NCBI GenBank assembly: GCA_023253295.1
Contig: JALRGZ010000303.1
Span: 1-6,467, forward strand
Reading direction: 5' to 3'
Source of the DNA: Flavobacterium sp.
Lineage (GTDB): Bacteria; Bacteroidota; Bacteroidia; Flavobacteriales; Flavobacteriaceae
DNA: 6,467 bases
In this document: one piece after another, positions 1 through 6,029 of the stretch
How the letters are laid out: every line of letters starts with the position of its first letter
Numbering within the stretch: the stretch's first letter is position 1
Program-made: the position numbers and the translations under genes
Notes under the pieces: generated by a model
The model's database searches: none
The model's input: the letters and a program-made list of their open reading frames with translations, nothing else
Told to the model about the DNA's origin: nothing

Positions 1-204
1 CCAAGATTAAACGCCCAAAAGTGTTTAAAATTAGCGCTCGACCAGCATATTTTAGCGCATTAAACTGGAGTGCTGCGCCCACACACAATAGCCCAAGTGG
101 GAGACTCATCCCTGCTACCAGCTTTAAAGATTGGTTGATGCTCTCGGGCAAATGCATACCTGAAAAATTAAAAAGAATCCCTACTAGACAGGCCAGAATC
201 ATAT
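1..204 (-). pseudogene. Middle fragment of an AEC (auxin efflux carrier) family transporter, joined in frame to radA
   Basis: Codons 333-400 of the radA reading frame encode about 65 residues unrelated to RadA: MILACLVGILFNF, then SGMHLPESINQSLKL, then VAGMSLPLGLLCVGAAL and a further segment with LKYAGRALIL. The alternation of hydrophobic helices, the G-x-LP turn and the SLPLGLLCVGA helix are what I know from the second half of AEC family permeases, inner-membrane carriers of about 300 residues and ten helices that export or import organic acids. The fragment would start near the middle of such a protein and is open to the window edge. G+C in 1-180 is about 44 percent, not clearly different from neighbouring radA, so composition does not settle its origin. 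Family assignment is from pattern recognition alone. Confidence 0.6.
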
Positions 205-1201
205 TCAGACGTTTGGCATTGTAACCAGTGGTGCTGCGTTGTGGCGTTCCATAAACAGCGGTACTTACTAAGGATTGGATTTCAATCATTAGTGGGCGCA
301 TGCCTTCGAGTGTGGTAGCAATAGCGGTTCCTGATAATTCTTCGTCTTTGTGCGAAATCAATATTTCCGATGGATTGGAGACTTCTCTTAATCCGCTGCC
401 TAGCATTTCGTAAATTCCAATTTCGGAAGTAGAACCAAAACGGTTTTTTAGGGAACGAAGAATGCGATAAATATGATTTCTGTCGCCTTCAAATTGTAAA
501 ACCGTATCGACCATGTGTTCCAGTATTTTGGGTCCGGCTATGTTGCCGTCTTTGGTTATGTGACCAATTAAGATTACGGGAATATTGCTTTCTTTGGCAA
601 ACTTAATCAGTTCGGCAGTGGTTTCTCTAATTTGTGAAATACTGCCAGCCGTCGATTCGATATAATCGGTATGCAGGGTTTGAATCGAATCGATAATTAC
701 AATTTCAGGTTCGATGGCTTCAATTTGTTTGAAGATGTTCTGTGTTTTTGTTTCGGTAAGAATATAGCAGTTGTCACTGGAAGGAGTAATTCTTTCCGCA
801 CGCATTTTTATTTGCTTCTGACTTTCCTCTCCCGAAACATACAAGGTTTTGTAAGGTAGTTTTAAAGAAATTTGAAGTAAGAGTGTACTTTTTCCAATCC
901 CCGGTTCTCCTCCTAAGAGTGTTAAGGAACCAGGAACGATGCCACCACCTAAAACCCTGTTCAATTCGCTGTCGGTGGTGTCCATTCGGATTTCCTGAGT
1001 CGAATCGATTTCAGTTATTTTTAAGGGTTTGGGTGCTCTGTTACTTGGAGTTGGTTCACTTTTCCAGGCAACCTTATCTTGTTTTTGAATGATTTCTTCA
1101 GCAATGGTGTTCCATTCTTTGCAGGCGTTGCATTGCCCTTGCCATTTCGCATAGGAAGTTCCGCAACTCTGACAGAAAAAAGAGGTTTTAACTTTTGACA
1201 T
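1..1201 (-). CDS. radA: DNA repair protein RadA, N-terminal ~335 residues, fused in frame to an AEC transporter fragment; runs off the left edge
   Basis: RadA/Sms is a RecA-like ATPase that drives branch migration of recombination intermediates. All 400 visible codons are open. Residues 10-27 form a CxxC...CxxC zinc finger (Cys10, 13, 24, 27), Walker A GEPGIGKST is at 98-106, a Walker B-like stretch ending IVIID is near 167-171, and the RadA signature KNRFG is at 252-256. The Lon-protease-like domain starts normally and holds RSTTGYNAKRLNMILA at 322-337. From about residue 338 the RadA sequence, expected to continue like AVLEKR, is replaced by hydrophobic sequence typical of AEC (auxin efflux carrier) permeases, including SLPLGLLCVGAALQF at 366-380. 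RadA is normally about 450-460 residues, so roughly 115 are missing. The ATG at 1201-1199 overlaps the stop of the upstream esterase-like gene (TAATG), suggesting translational coupling. RadA identity is certain; whether the fusion exists in a cell is not. Confidence 0.9.
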   Translation of the reverse strand, partial: MSKVKTSFFCQSCGTSYAKWQGQCNACKEWNTIAEEIIQKQDKVAWKSEPTPSNRAPKPLKITEIDSTQEIRMDTTDSELNRVLGGGIVPGSLTLLGGEPGIGKSTLLLQISLKLPYKTLYVSGEESQKQIKMRAERITPSSDNCYILTETKTQNIFKQIEAIEPEIVIIDSIQTLHTDYIESTAGSISQIRETTAELIKFAKESNIPVILIGHITKDGNIAGPKILEHMVDTVLQFEGDRNHIYRILRSLKNRFGSTSEIGIYEMLGSGLREVSNPSEILISHKDEELSGTAIATTLEGMRPLMIEIQSLVSTAVYGTPQRSTTGYNAKRLNMILACLVGILFNFSGMHLPESINQSLKLVAGMSLPLGLLCVGAALQFNALKYAGRALILNTFGRLIL

Positions 1202-2349
1202 TATTTTTTAACGGTTAAACTTTTCATATCATCGTACTTGTTGTACATCATTTCTTGGGTCAAATCACCAATTTCTTCTAATTGTGAAGCACGTTGGTAT
1301 TTTTGGGCGGCTCTTTTGGCATCGCCTATTTTTTCATACATCAAGCCTAATTCGTAATCAGCTAGCATAGTTTTTGGATAATTTTTATTGGCAAGTTGTG
1401 CTAATTTTTCCAATTCATCATAAGCTTTGTTTTTCAAAATCGCTGCTTCGATAGCTTTAAAATCATTAATTCGGATAGGAATATCCAGACCTAATTTTTG
1501 AGTGGTGTTGTCGTATTTTTTAGTAAGGTAATCTACATATCCAGATGGTAGAATTGCAATTTTTTCGGCAAATTCAGTAGATGAAATCGGCTTGTAGCTG
1601 TCGAAAATTTGGTACAAAGCATTCGGTATAGAATATAAAACCAAGGAATAGTGAGAAGCATTGTTGAACTTATCGTATTGATAATTTACCAAGGGATTGT
1701 TGATTGCGGTGGCTTTGATATTAGCGTCTAATTCTTCTATTGGTACACGCAATTGTTTGATGTCTCCATCAGAAGAAGACTGATAGTAAAAAAGGTTTTT
1801 CTTAGTGTTTGTCAATGCCGTAGAAACCTGATTTTCCATGCCGGGAGCCAGTTCAGGACTTAGTGAAATATAAGCGTTGAAAAATGAATTTTCTTTATAT
1901 AAAAAGAAATTTAAAAATCCGGCAGTGGTATCATGGCCGGCAATAATTCTGAAAGGAGCTACTCGGTATTTTTTTTCAATGAAAGGCATTAATTCTTCAC
2001 CAATGAAGTTATAAAAAGCAGCTGATCTTTTTGTAGGCATGCCTTCGGTTTCGTCATAAGCACAATCGCTTATGCGACTGTTTTTTTGTTTAATTCCTAC
2101 AATGATGGTTTCTGGCAAGTCATCCCAGTATTCGCCATAATCTAAAGCACCTTGAAAAGGCTCAAATAAATAATCTCCGTCTAAAAGTAATAAAATAGGG
2201 TATCTTTTGTTTGGGCTGTTTTCGTAAGAAGGAGGCAGACTAACGAAGATTTCTCTTGTTTCACCCAGTTTACCGGATTTAATAAGTTCGGAGTTTTTTT
2301 GAGAAAATAATGAAATTGAAAAAAAGAAAAAGAGTAGTACTTGTTTCAT
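1201..2349 (-). CDS. Exported esterase-like alpha/beta hydrolase with a C-terminal TPR-like tail and an unusual nucleophile position
   Basis: This 382-residue protein starts with a hydrophobic Sec-type signal peptide (about residues 1-17) and has the fold pattern of the Esterase family (Esterase D / enterochelin esterase type, PF00756): RYPILLLLDGDYLF at 49-62, ETIIVGI at 80-86, the LMPFIEKKYRV helix at 120-130, and the nucleophile elbow FRIIAGHDTTAGF at 133-145. Here the canonical GHSxGG serine is Asp140. NASHYSLVL at 230-238 supplies a plausible catalytic His233. Residues from about 295 on, including YPKTMLADYELGLMYEKIGD, look like one or two TPR repeats. It was probably periplasmic or outer-membrane associated. 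It lies between panD and radA on the same strand, after the panD hairpin, and its stop overlaps the radA ATG. Substrate unknown; with Asp for Ser it may be inactive as a serine esterase. Confidence 0.85.
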   Translation of the reverse strand: MKQVLLFFFFSISLFSQKNSELIKSGKLGETREIFVSLPPSYENSPNKRYPILLLLDGDYLFEPFQGALDYGEYWDDLPETIIVGIKQKNSRISDCAYDETEGMPTKRSAAFYNFIGEELMPFIEKKYRVAPFRIIAGHDTTAGFLNFFLYKENSFFNAYISLSPELAPGMENQVSTALTNTKKNLFYYQSSSDGDIKQLRVPIEELDANIKATAINNPLVNYQYDKFNNASHYSLVLYSIPNALYQIFDSYKPISSTEFAEKIAILPSGYVDYLTKKYDNTTQKLGLDIPIRINDFKAIEAAILKNKAYDELEKLAQLANKNYPKTMLADYELGLMYEKIGDAKRAAQKYQRASQLEEIGDLTQEMMYNKYDDMKSLTVKK

Positions 2350-2435
2350 AATTGGGGAGTTTTAAAATGAGAATTCTAAACTGTAAAGCAAGATACTAAT
2401 TTTTCATGAAAGTAAAATTAATACTATAAATGCAA

Positions 2436-2460
2436 GAAGCGTTTCTTTAGGAAACGCTTC
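2436..2460 (-). terminator. Strong hairpin downstream of panD (probable end of the panCD transcript)
   Basis: GAAGCGTTTC and GAAACGCTTC form a perfect 10-bp stem around a 5-nt loop (2446-2450). It lies 23 nt past the panD stop, between panD and the esterase-like gene. On the minus strand the stem is preceded by an A-rich run and followed by TTGCATTTA, a weak U-tract, so it is only moderately like an intrinsic terminator. The plus strand has the better T-run (2467-2475), but no plus-strand gene ends here. Confidence 0.65.
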
Positions 2461-2483
2461 AGTTTAATTTTTTTAACTTTTAC

Positions 2484-2834
2484 TTATGTTAGTGAATTGT
2501 CTTTTTCGTTCGGGAAAATAATCCATGGTTGGAAAGTTTTGGCTTCCTCAAAGTCCATAGTGGCATATGAAATGATGATAATTATGTCATCTCTTTGTAC
2601 TTTTCTGGCTGCAGGACCGTTAAGAGTGATTTCGCCAGAATTTCTTTCTCCTTTTATGGCATAAGTGTCAAAACGTTCTCCATTGTTGATGTTAACAATT
2701 GAAACTTTCTCTCCTTCAATAATATTAGAAGCTTCTAATAAGGTTTCATCGATGGTAATACTACCAATATAATTTAAATCGGCTCCCGTTACTTTTACCC
2801 GATGAATTTTTGATTTTAAAACTTGAATTTGCAT
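2484..2834 (-). CDS. panD: Aspartate 1-decarboxylase (pyruvoyl-dependent)
   Basis: PanD converts L-aspartate to beta-alanine in the cytoplasm, the precursor joined to pantoate by PanC for pantothenate and coenzyme A. The proenzyme self-cleaves between Gly24 and Ser25, and Ser25 becomes the pyruvoyl cofactor; the site is visible as NYIGSITID at 21-29. Other known active-site residues fall at the same numbers as in E. coli PanD: Arg54, Thr57 and Tyr58 in GERFDTYAI, and Asn72 in the LNG motif, followed by PAARK. The length of 116 residues is close to the family norm of about 115-130. The start lies 14 nt after the panC stop, so the two are clearly one operon with panC first. No Shine-Dalgarno sequence is visible, as is usual in Bacteroidota. 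Confidence 0.97.
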   Translation of the reverse strand: MQIQVLKSKIHRVKVTGADLNYIGSITIDETLLEASNIIEGEKVSIVNINNGERFDTYAIKGERNSGEITLNGPAARKVQRDDIIIIISYATMDFEEAKTFQPWIIFPNEKDNSLT

Positions 2835-2848
2835 GGTGCAAAATTATA

Positions 2849-3697
2849 TTATTTTAATGAAATGGTATCTATCAAACGTATATTATTAACAAATACAGCA
2901 ATAAATGCACGATAATTTTTATCTTTTGATTCTACTGTACAAGGGATTAGGGTTTCTTCATCCGCAATTTCAAAGTATTCCAAATCAAACATTGTATTAG
3001 ATTCAAATACTTCTTTTACCCATTTTTTTACTTCTTCGCAACTTTGTGTTTTGAACTTTTCTTTGGCTGTTAGTAAAGTTTGGTAAATGATTGCTGCTTG
3101 CTCTCTTTCTTCGGTTGATAAACGTTCATTTCTGGAGCTCATTGCAAGTCCGTTAACTTCTCTGAAAATAGGACAGCCTACAATATTGACGTCTAAATGG
3201 TTTTTGCTTGTCATTTTTTTGACAATTTGTAATTGTTGGAAGTCTTTTTCGCCAAAGTATGCCTTGTTAGGGGTAACAATTTCGAACAGGCGTTTTACAA
3301 TAGTACCTACTCCGTTAAAATGACCGGGTCTGAATTTGCCCTCCATTTGGTTTTCCAATCCGTCGTAATCAAAATTCTCAGAAGTAATATTTTCTTCGTA
3401 AATATCATCAACTGAAGGAGCGTAGACGATAATATCTGGGTCTAATTCTGTGATTTTTTTAGTGTCTTCTTCTAGAGTTCTAGGGTATTTTTCTAAATCA
3501 TCAGGATTGTTAAACTGGGTAGGATTTACAAAGATACTTACCACAGTATATTGGTTTTCTGCTAGTGATTGTTGCATTAAAGAAAGATGACCTTGGTGTA
3601 GCGCACCCATTGTTGGAACAAAACCAATAGTAGAATTAGGTGTTTTAACCGAATTTAAAAATTCAACTAAAGCTACTTTTCCATAGAAAATAGGCAT
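2849..3697 (-). CDS. panC: Pantothenate synthetase (pantoate--beta-alanine ligase)
   Basis: PanC condenses D-pantoate with beta-alanine using ATP, by way of a pantoyl-adenylate. With the start used here (282 residues) the nucleotidyltransferase motifs are VPTMGALHQGH ending at 37 (HxGH, His34 and His37), FVNPTQF near 56-62, EGKFRPGHFNGV near 119-130, GEKDFQQLQ at 149-157 and the KMSKS-like MSSRN at 186-190. The open frame extends 10 codons upstream to an ATG at 3727, but the start at 3697 is preferred: it puts the PTM Met at residue 30, as in E. coli PanC, gives the usual ~283-residue length, and a TAnnTTTG box overlaps the upstream ATG, so transcripts from it would begin after that codon. 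Its product and that of panD supply the same reaction. Confidence 0.96.
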   Translation of the reverse strand: MPIFYGKVALVEFLNSVKTPNSTIGFVPTMGALHQGHLSLMQQSLAENQYTVVSIFVNPTQFNNPDDLEKYPRTLEEDTKKITELDPDIIVYAPSVDDIYEENITSENFDYDGLENQMEGKFRPGHFNGVGTIVKRLFEIVTPNKAYFGEKDFQQLQIVKKMTSKNHLDVNIVGCPIFREVNGLAMSSRNERLSTEEREQAAIIYQTLLTAKEKFKTQSCEEVKKWVKEVFESNTMFDLEYFEIADEETLIPCTVESKDKNYRAFIAVFVNNIRLIDTISLK

Positions 3698-3720
3698 GGT
3701 AATTTTATTAAAATTGAGTG

Positions 3721-3751
3721 CAAACATAATATATTAGTTAATAACTGCATA
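3721..3751 (-). promoter_or_regulatory. Candidate Bacteroidota-type promoter for panCD
   Basis: On the minus strand 3728-3721 reads TATGTTTG, an exact match to the Bacteroidota -7 consensus TAnnTTTG. Nineteen bases upstream, 3751-3748 reads TATG, three of four matches to the -33 TTTG. Transcription would start about 5-8 nt past 3721, leaving a leader of roughly 15-20 nt before the panC ATG at 3697. The box overlaps the in-frame ATG at 3727. Inferred from consensus only. Confidence 0.5.
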
Positions 3752-3767
3752 AAATTTTGTAATTTTG
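3737..3767 (+). promoter_or_regulatory. Candidate Bacteroidota-type promoter for the glycogen-synthase-like gene and the DUF4270 gene
   Basis: Positions 3760-3767 read TAATTTTG, an exact TAnnTTTG -7 box on the plus strand, about 40 nt before the ATG at 3807. The -33 region expected near 3737-3740 reads GTTA, a poor match to TTTG. It overlaps the candidate panC promoter on the other strand, so the two directions may compete. Confidence 0.4.
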
Positions 3768-3806
3768 CGTGGTTTTTATTACCAACATAACTAACTAAAT
3801 TACAAT

Positions 3807-4610
3807 ATGAAAGATAAGAGGATATTATATGTATCATCTGAAGTGGTGCCGTATTTGGCTGAAAATGAGGTTTCTTTAATGTCTTATGATGTTCCTAAGA
3901 TGGTAAATGACCAAGGGGGGCAGATTCGAATTTTTATGCCAAGATATGGTAATATCAATGAAAGAAGGCATCAATTGCATGAAGTTATACGTCTTTCCGG
4001 AATGAATTTGGTGGTAAATGACTTAGATATGCCTTTAATTATTAAGGTAGCTTCTATTCCTAAAGAAAGAATTCAGGTATATTTTATCGATAATGATGAA
4101 TATTTTAAAAGAAAAGCCACATTTGCTGATGAGGATGGAAAATTATATCCTGATAATGATGAGCGTGCTATCTTTTTTGCAAAAGGAGTCGTTGAGACTG
4201 TGAAAAAATTAAATTGGGTACCAGATATTATTCATGTTCATGGTTGGATGGCAGCTATGTTGCCTGTTTATATGAAGCATTTTTATAAAAATGAAGCCTT
4301 GTTTTCTGATACTAAGATTGTTACTTCGGTTTATGGGCAATCTTTTGACGGGACTTTGGATGTTGAGATGATCAATAAAGTAAAATTGGATGGTGTTCCT
4401 CAGGAAGCTGTTGATATGCTTACGACTCCTGATTATGAGAATGTTATTAAGGCAACCGTTATGCATTCGGATGCGGTGATTATTGCATCTTCAAATCTTA
4501 GTTCAAGTTTAACAAAATTTATTGAAACTTCAGGGAAACCTTTTTTACCTTACGTCCCTAAAGATGCTTTCGCTGATGCGTATAGTAATTTTTATAAAGA
4601 AATGCTTTAA
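3807..4610 (+). CDS. Short glycogen/starch synthase-like protein (N-terminal GT5 domain only)
   Basis: This 267-residue protein matches the N-terminal half of glycogen synthase GlgA, which normally transfers glucose from ADP-glucose to an alpha-glucan and has about 480 residues in two Rossmann-like domains. Visible are KRILYVSSEVVPY at 4-16, QIRIFMPRYGNI at 39-50, VYFIDNDEYF at 91-100, DERAIFFAKGVVE at 118-130 and the PDIIHVHGWMAAMLP stretch at 139-153 with the conserved HGW. Two catalytic features are missing: the KTGGL sugar-nucleotide loop is replaced by AENEV around 18-22, and the whole C-terminal nucleotide-binding domain is absent. The stop at 4608-4610 is followed closely by the next gene, so this is a compact gene rather than a recent truncation. 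Short proteins like this are commonly annotated as glycogen/starch synthase in flavobacteria; a non-catalytic or altered role is likely. Probably co-transcribed with the lipoprotein gene. Confidence 0.85.
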   Translation: MKDKRILYVSSEVVPYLAENEVSLMSYDVPKMVNDQGGQIRIFMPRYGNINERRHQLHEVIRLSGMNLVVNDLDMPLIIKVASIPKERIQVYFIDNDEYFKRKATFADEDGKLYPDNDERAIFFAKGVVETVKKLNWVPDIIHVHGWMAAMLPVYMKHFYKNEALFSDTKIVTSVYGQSFDGTLDVEMINKVKLDGVPQEAVDMLTTPDYENVIKATVMHSDAVIIASSNLSSSLTKFIETSGKPFLPYVPKDAFADAYSNFYKEML

Positions 4611-4632
4611 ACCCAACTTTTTATTATTTAAT

Positions 4633-5682
4633 ATGCGTAATAATTCTATTATAAAGATATTTTTTCTTGCAATCACTGTTGTTTTTTTTACTTCCTGTGA
4701 TAAAGATTTTAACACCATAGGAGGGGACTTAATTGGTGATGAACATTTTGGATTAGTACATGATAGTATTAATGTTCTTTCTTATAATCAAAATATTGGT
4801 CCAGTTCAATCTAATAATTTGCCTGTAAATCCTTTGGGGATTTATGAAGATGAAACCTTTGGTACTATCGAGGCTAGTTTTGTTACTCAATTAGTTTTGG
4901 CTTCTGTAAATCCTACTATTGGCAATAATGTTGAGATTGATAGTGTGACTTTGTCGATTCCTTATTTTAGTCATATAGAATCTACTAATGCAACAACTGG
5001 AAATAGTACTTATGTTTTAGATTCTATTTATGGTTCAGCCGATGAGAATAAAAGAGCTATTAAATTAAGTGTTTATGAAAACGGTTATTTTATGAGGGAT
5101 TTAGATCCTGTAACCGGTTTTTTGGAATCACAAAAATATTATACAAACCAAGGGAGTGATTTTGATGCTTTAAAAGGTGGTGTAAGGTTAAATGATGGTG
5201 TTGTTGCTCAAAATGATGCTTTTTTCTTTGATAAAAGTGAAATTAAAAATACAACGACTACTACAACTGATGGTAAAGAAGTTAAAACAACTACAAAGAC
5301 TGCTCCGGCTATGCATTTGGCTTTGAATAAAACTTATTTTAAAACCAAAATTATTGATGCAGCAGCCTCTGGGAAATTAATAACTAATGATGTTTTTAAA
5401 AATTATTTCAGAGGATTGTATTTTAAAGTTGAGAAATCCGGTGCTAGTCCAGGTCAATTATCGATGATGAATTTTAAATTATTATTTATTTATTTATTTA
5501 TATTATTTATTTATTTAAATACAGCTATATTATCCGTTGCCGACCGTATTTCCTTTGAATGCTATACACGATTTGTATTTGTTTTTGCGTCGTTCAGTTT
5601 GTCGTACAGTGGAGTATACTCTTCCGATCCTATTTCAAAATCAGGCCTGTTATGCTTAGTATGTATTAGTAGGTTAAAGTAG
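4633..5682 (+). CDS. DUF4270 family lipoprotein, truncated at about codon 280 by a junction
   Basis: The start at 4633 is chosen because it gives a typical lipoprotein signal: a basic N-terminus, hydrophobic IIKIFFLAITVVFF, and lipobox FTSC with Cys22, followed by acidic DKD. An in-frame ATG at 4522 lies inside the preceding gene and would bury this signal. The start is 22 nt after the previous stop. Residues 22-279 match the DUF4270 family of Bacteroidota as I recall it: DKDFNTIGGDLIGD, NPLGIYEDETFGTIEASFVTQ-like sequence at about 69-88, and FRGLYFKVE near 257-265. After SMMNFK (277-282) the frame enters AT-rich repeat DNA and codes LLFIYLFILFIYLN and other non-family residues to a stop at 5682. 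The expected second half (families usually reach over 450 residues) is missing. Native DUF4270 sequence therefore ends at about 5470-5479. Function of the family is unknown; it is probably anchored in the outer membrane. Confidence 0.85.
   Translation: MRNNSIIKIFFLAITVVFFTSCDKDFNTIGGDLIGDEHFGLVHDSINVLSYNQNIGPVQSNNLPVNPLGIYEDETFGTIEASFVTQLVLASVNPTIGNNVEIDSVTLSIPYFSHIESTNATTGNSTYVLDSIYGSADENKRAIKLSVYENGYFMRDLDPVTGFLESQKYYTNQGSDFDALKGGVRLNDGVVAQNDAFFFDKSEIKNTTTTTTDGKEVKTTTKTAPAMHLALNKTYFKTKIIDAAASGKLITNDVFKNYFRGLYFKVEKSGASPGQLSMMNFKLLFIYLFILFIYLNTAILSVADRISFECYTRFVFVFASFSLSYSGVYSSDPISKSGLLCLVCISRLK
5470..5484. other. Junction between the DUF4270 gene and the AT-rich element
   Basis: AATTTTAAATTATTA at 5470-5484 is identical to 6223-6237, the leader of the downstream 61-aa gene, while everything left of 5470 is coding for the lipoprotein. 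AAT TTT AAA can also code for Asn-Phe-Lys, which fits the lipoprotein. The crossover therefore lies within about 5470-5479, in sequence both partners could share. Confidence 0.75.
5484..5519. repeat. ATTT microsatellite in leader A
   Basis: Two runs of ATTT/TTTA units, broken by TATATT near 5500. Relative to the 41-bp element it occupies the place taken by ATT and ATTT tracts in the other two leaders. Confidence 0.8.
5527..5567 (-). promoter_or_regulatory. 41-bp repeated element, copy A
   Basis: Read on the minus strand it starts GTATAGC and ends GGATAATAT. It matches copy B at 34 of 41 positions without gaps, the mismatches being clustered in the stretch just before GGATAATAT. An AT-rich leader follows, but the gene that should come after it has been replaced by the DUF4270 junction. 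Probably a promoter or operator for the element's minus-strand genes; inferred from position. Confidence 0.6.
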
Positions 5683-5702
5683 ATTTGGGAGTTTAGTTTT
5701 AT
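5562..5702 (-). pseudogene. Possible remnant of a coding sequence (46 codons without a start)
   Basis: A minus-strand frame open from 5702 to the stop at 5564-5562 has no ATG. Its last ~30 codons read like real protein, with RPDFEIGSEEYTPLYDKLND followed by AKTNTNRV, and are less AT-rich than the DNA around them. The stop lies inside copy A of the 41-bp element. It could be the tail of a lost gene, or chance. I do not recognise it. Confidence 0.2.
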
Positions 5703-5869
5703 TTAATAAATTTATAAGTAATGTAATTGCGGTCGAGTAATTTTTGTATGTTTGTATTTGATGGATTTGATTTGATTATTAATTTGTTGTTTAAAAATTG
5801 GATGTTGATGTGTTTGTTTGTTAGTAAATTAGTTGTTAATTTAATTTGGTTTGAATTGATTAAAAACAT
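5699..5869 (-). CDS. Small ORF, 56 aa, unknown function, following 41-bp element B
   Basis: This ORF begins MFLINSNQIKLTT and ends LLDRNYITYKFIK. It is rich in Asn, Ile, Lys, Leu and Thr, with no clear membrane segment or signal peptide. The main support is position: the ATG at 5869 lies 56 nt past copy B of the 41-bp element and 6 nt past the box TAAATTTTAAATT, the arrangement seen before the 61-aa gene. The coding strand has only three G in 171 bases, including the start codon, so the open frame might be a by-product of skewed base composition. No intrinsic terminator is visible after it. A small mobile-element or phage protein is the likeliest reading, without homology evidence. Confidence 0.4.
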   Translation of the reverse strand: MFLINSNQIKLTTNLLTNKHINIQFLNNKLIIKSNPSNTNIQKLLDRNYITYKFIK

Positions 5870-5875
5870 AGATTT

Positions 5876-5888
5876 TAAATTTTAAATT
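5876..5888 (-). promoter_or_regulatory. Conserved leader box before the 56-aa ORF
   Basis: TAAATTTTAAATT on the plus strand is identical to 6221-6233 before the 61-aa gene, and both lie 5-6 nt from their ATG. There is no Shine-Dalgarno sequence; an A/T-rich unstructured initiation region is usual in Bacteroidota. Confidence 0.45.
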
Positions 5889-5889
5889 A

Positions 5890-5913
5890 ATTATTATTAT
5901 TATTATTATTATT
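5890..5913. repeat. (ATT)8 microsatellite in leader B
   Basis: Eight perfect ATT units lie between the 41-bp element and the leader box of the 56-aa ORF. Such tracts can change length by replication slippage. Confidence 0.9.
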
Positions 5914-5925
5914 TATTGCTCGATT

Positions 5926-5966
5926 ATATTATCCAACGTAAAGCGTATTTCCTTTGAATGCTATAC
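5926..5966 (-). promoter_or_regulatory. 41-bp repeated element, copy B
   Basis: Starts GTATAGC and ends GGATAATAT on the minus strand; 34 of 41 positions match copy A and 33 of 41 match copy C, all without gaps. It lies directly after the terminator of the 61-aa gene and before the 56-aa ORF, the place expected for a promoter. GATAAT resembles a -10 box and TTCAAA, 19 nt upstream, a weak -35; the host TAnnTTTG box is absent. Confidence 0.6.
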
Positions 5967-5984
5967 ATACTTGGTATATATATA

Positions 5985-6009
5985 TAAAAAAAACGGCCGA
6001 AGCCGTTTT
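5985..6009 (-). terminator. Intrinsic terminator of the 61-aa gene
   Basis: On the minus strand AAAACGGC, loop TTCG and GCCGTTTT form an 8-bp stem with an extra-stable C(UUCG)G loop, followed by an eight-T tract. The stem starts 20 nt past the stop codon. This textbook bacterial terminator shows that the AT-rich segment is bacterial or phage DNA. A-runs flanking the stem mean it could also work weakly on the plus strand. Confidence 0.9.
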
Positions 6010-6029
6010 ATAATTTAATTTGGTTTTAT

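Noticed and set aside
21..1092. Plus-strand ORFs of 62-69 codons opposite radA
   Set aside because: They are antisense to a well-conserved RadA frame with recognisable motifs and resemble no protein.
3087..3415. Plus-strand ORFs opposite panC
   Set aside because: They lie opposite the conserved PanC catalytic motifs and are chance frames.
4209..4466. Minus-strand ORF opposite the glycogen-synthase-like gene
   Set aside because: It is antisense to conserved GT5 sequence, including HGW, and has no family resemblance.
4522..4632. Longer start for the DUF4270 gene
   Set aside because: It would overlap the preceding gene by about 90 nt and put 37 residues before an intact lipoprotein signal peptide.
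5642..5649. CAGGCCTG palindrome as a terminator for the 56-aa ORF
   Set aside because: An 8-base perfect palindrome leaves no loop and there is no useful T-run after it.
5695..5710. Programmed -1 frameshift joining the 56-aa ORF to the following open frame
   Set aside because: No canonical slippery heptamer or downstream structure is visible, and the second frame has no conserved context.
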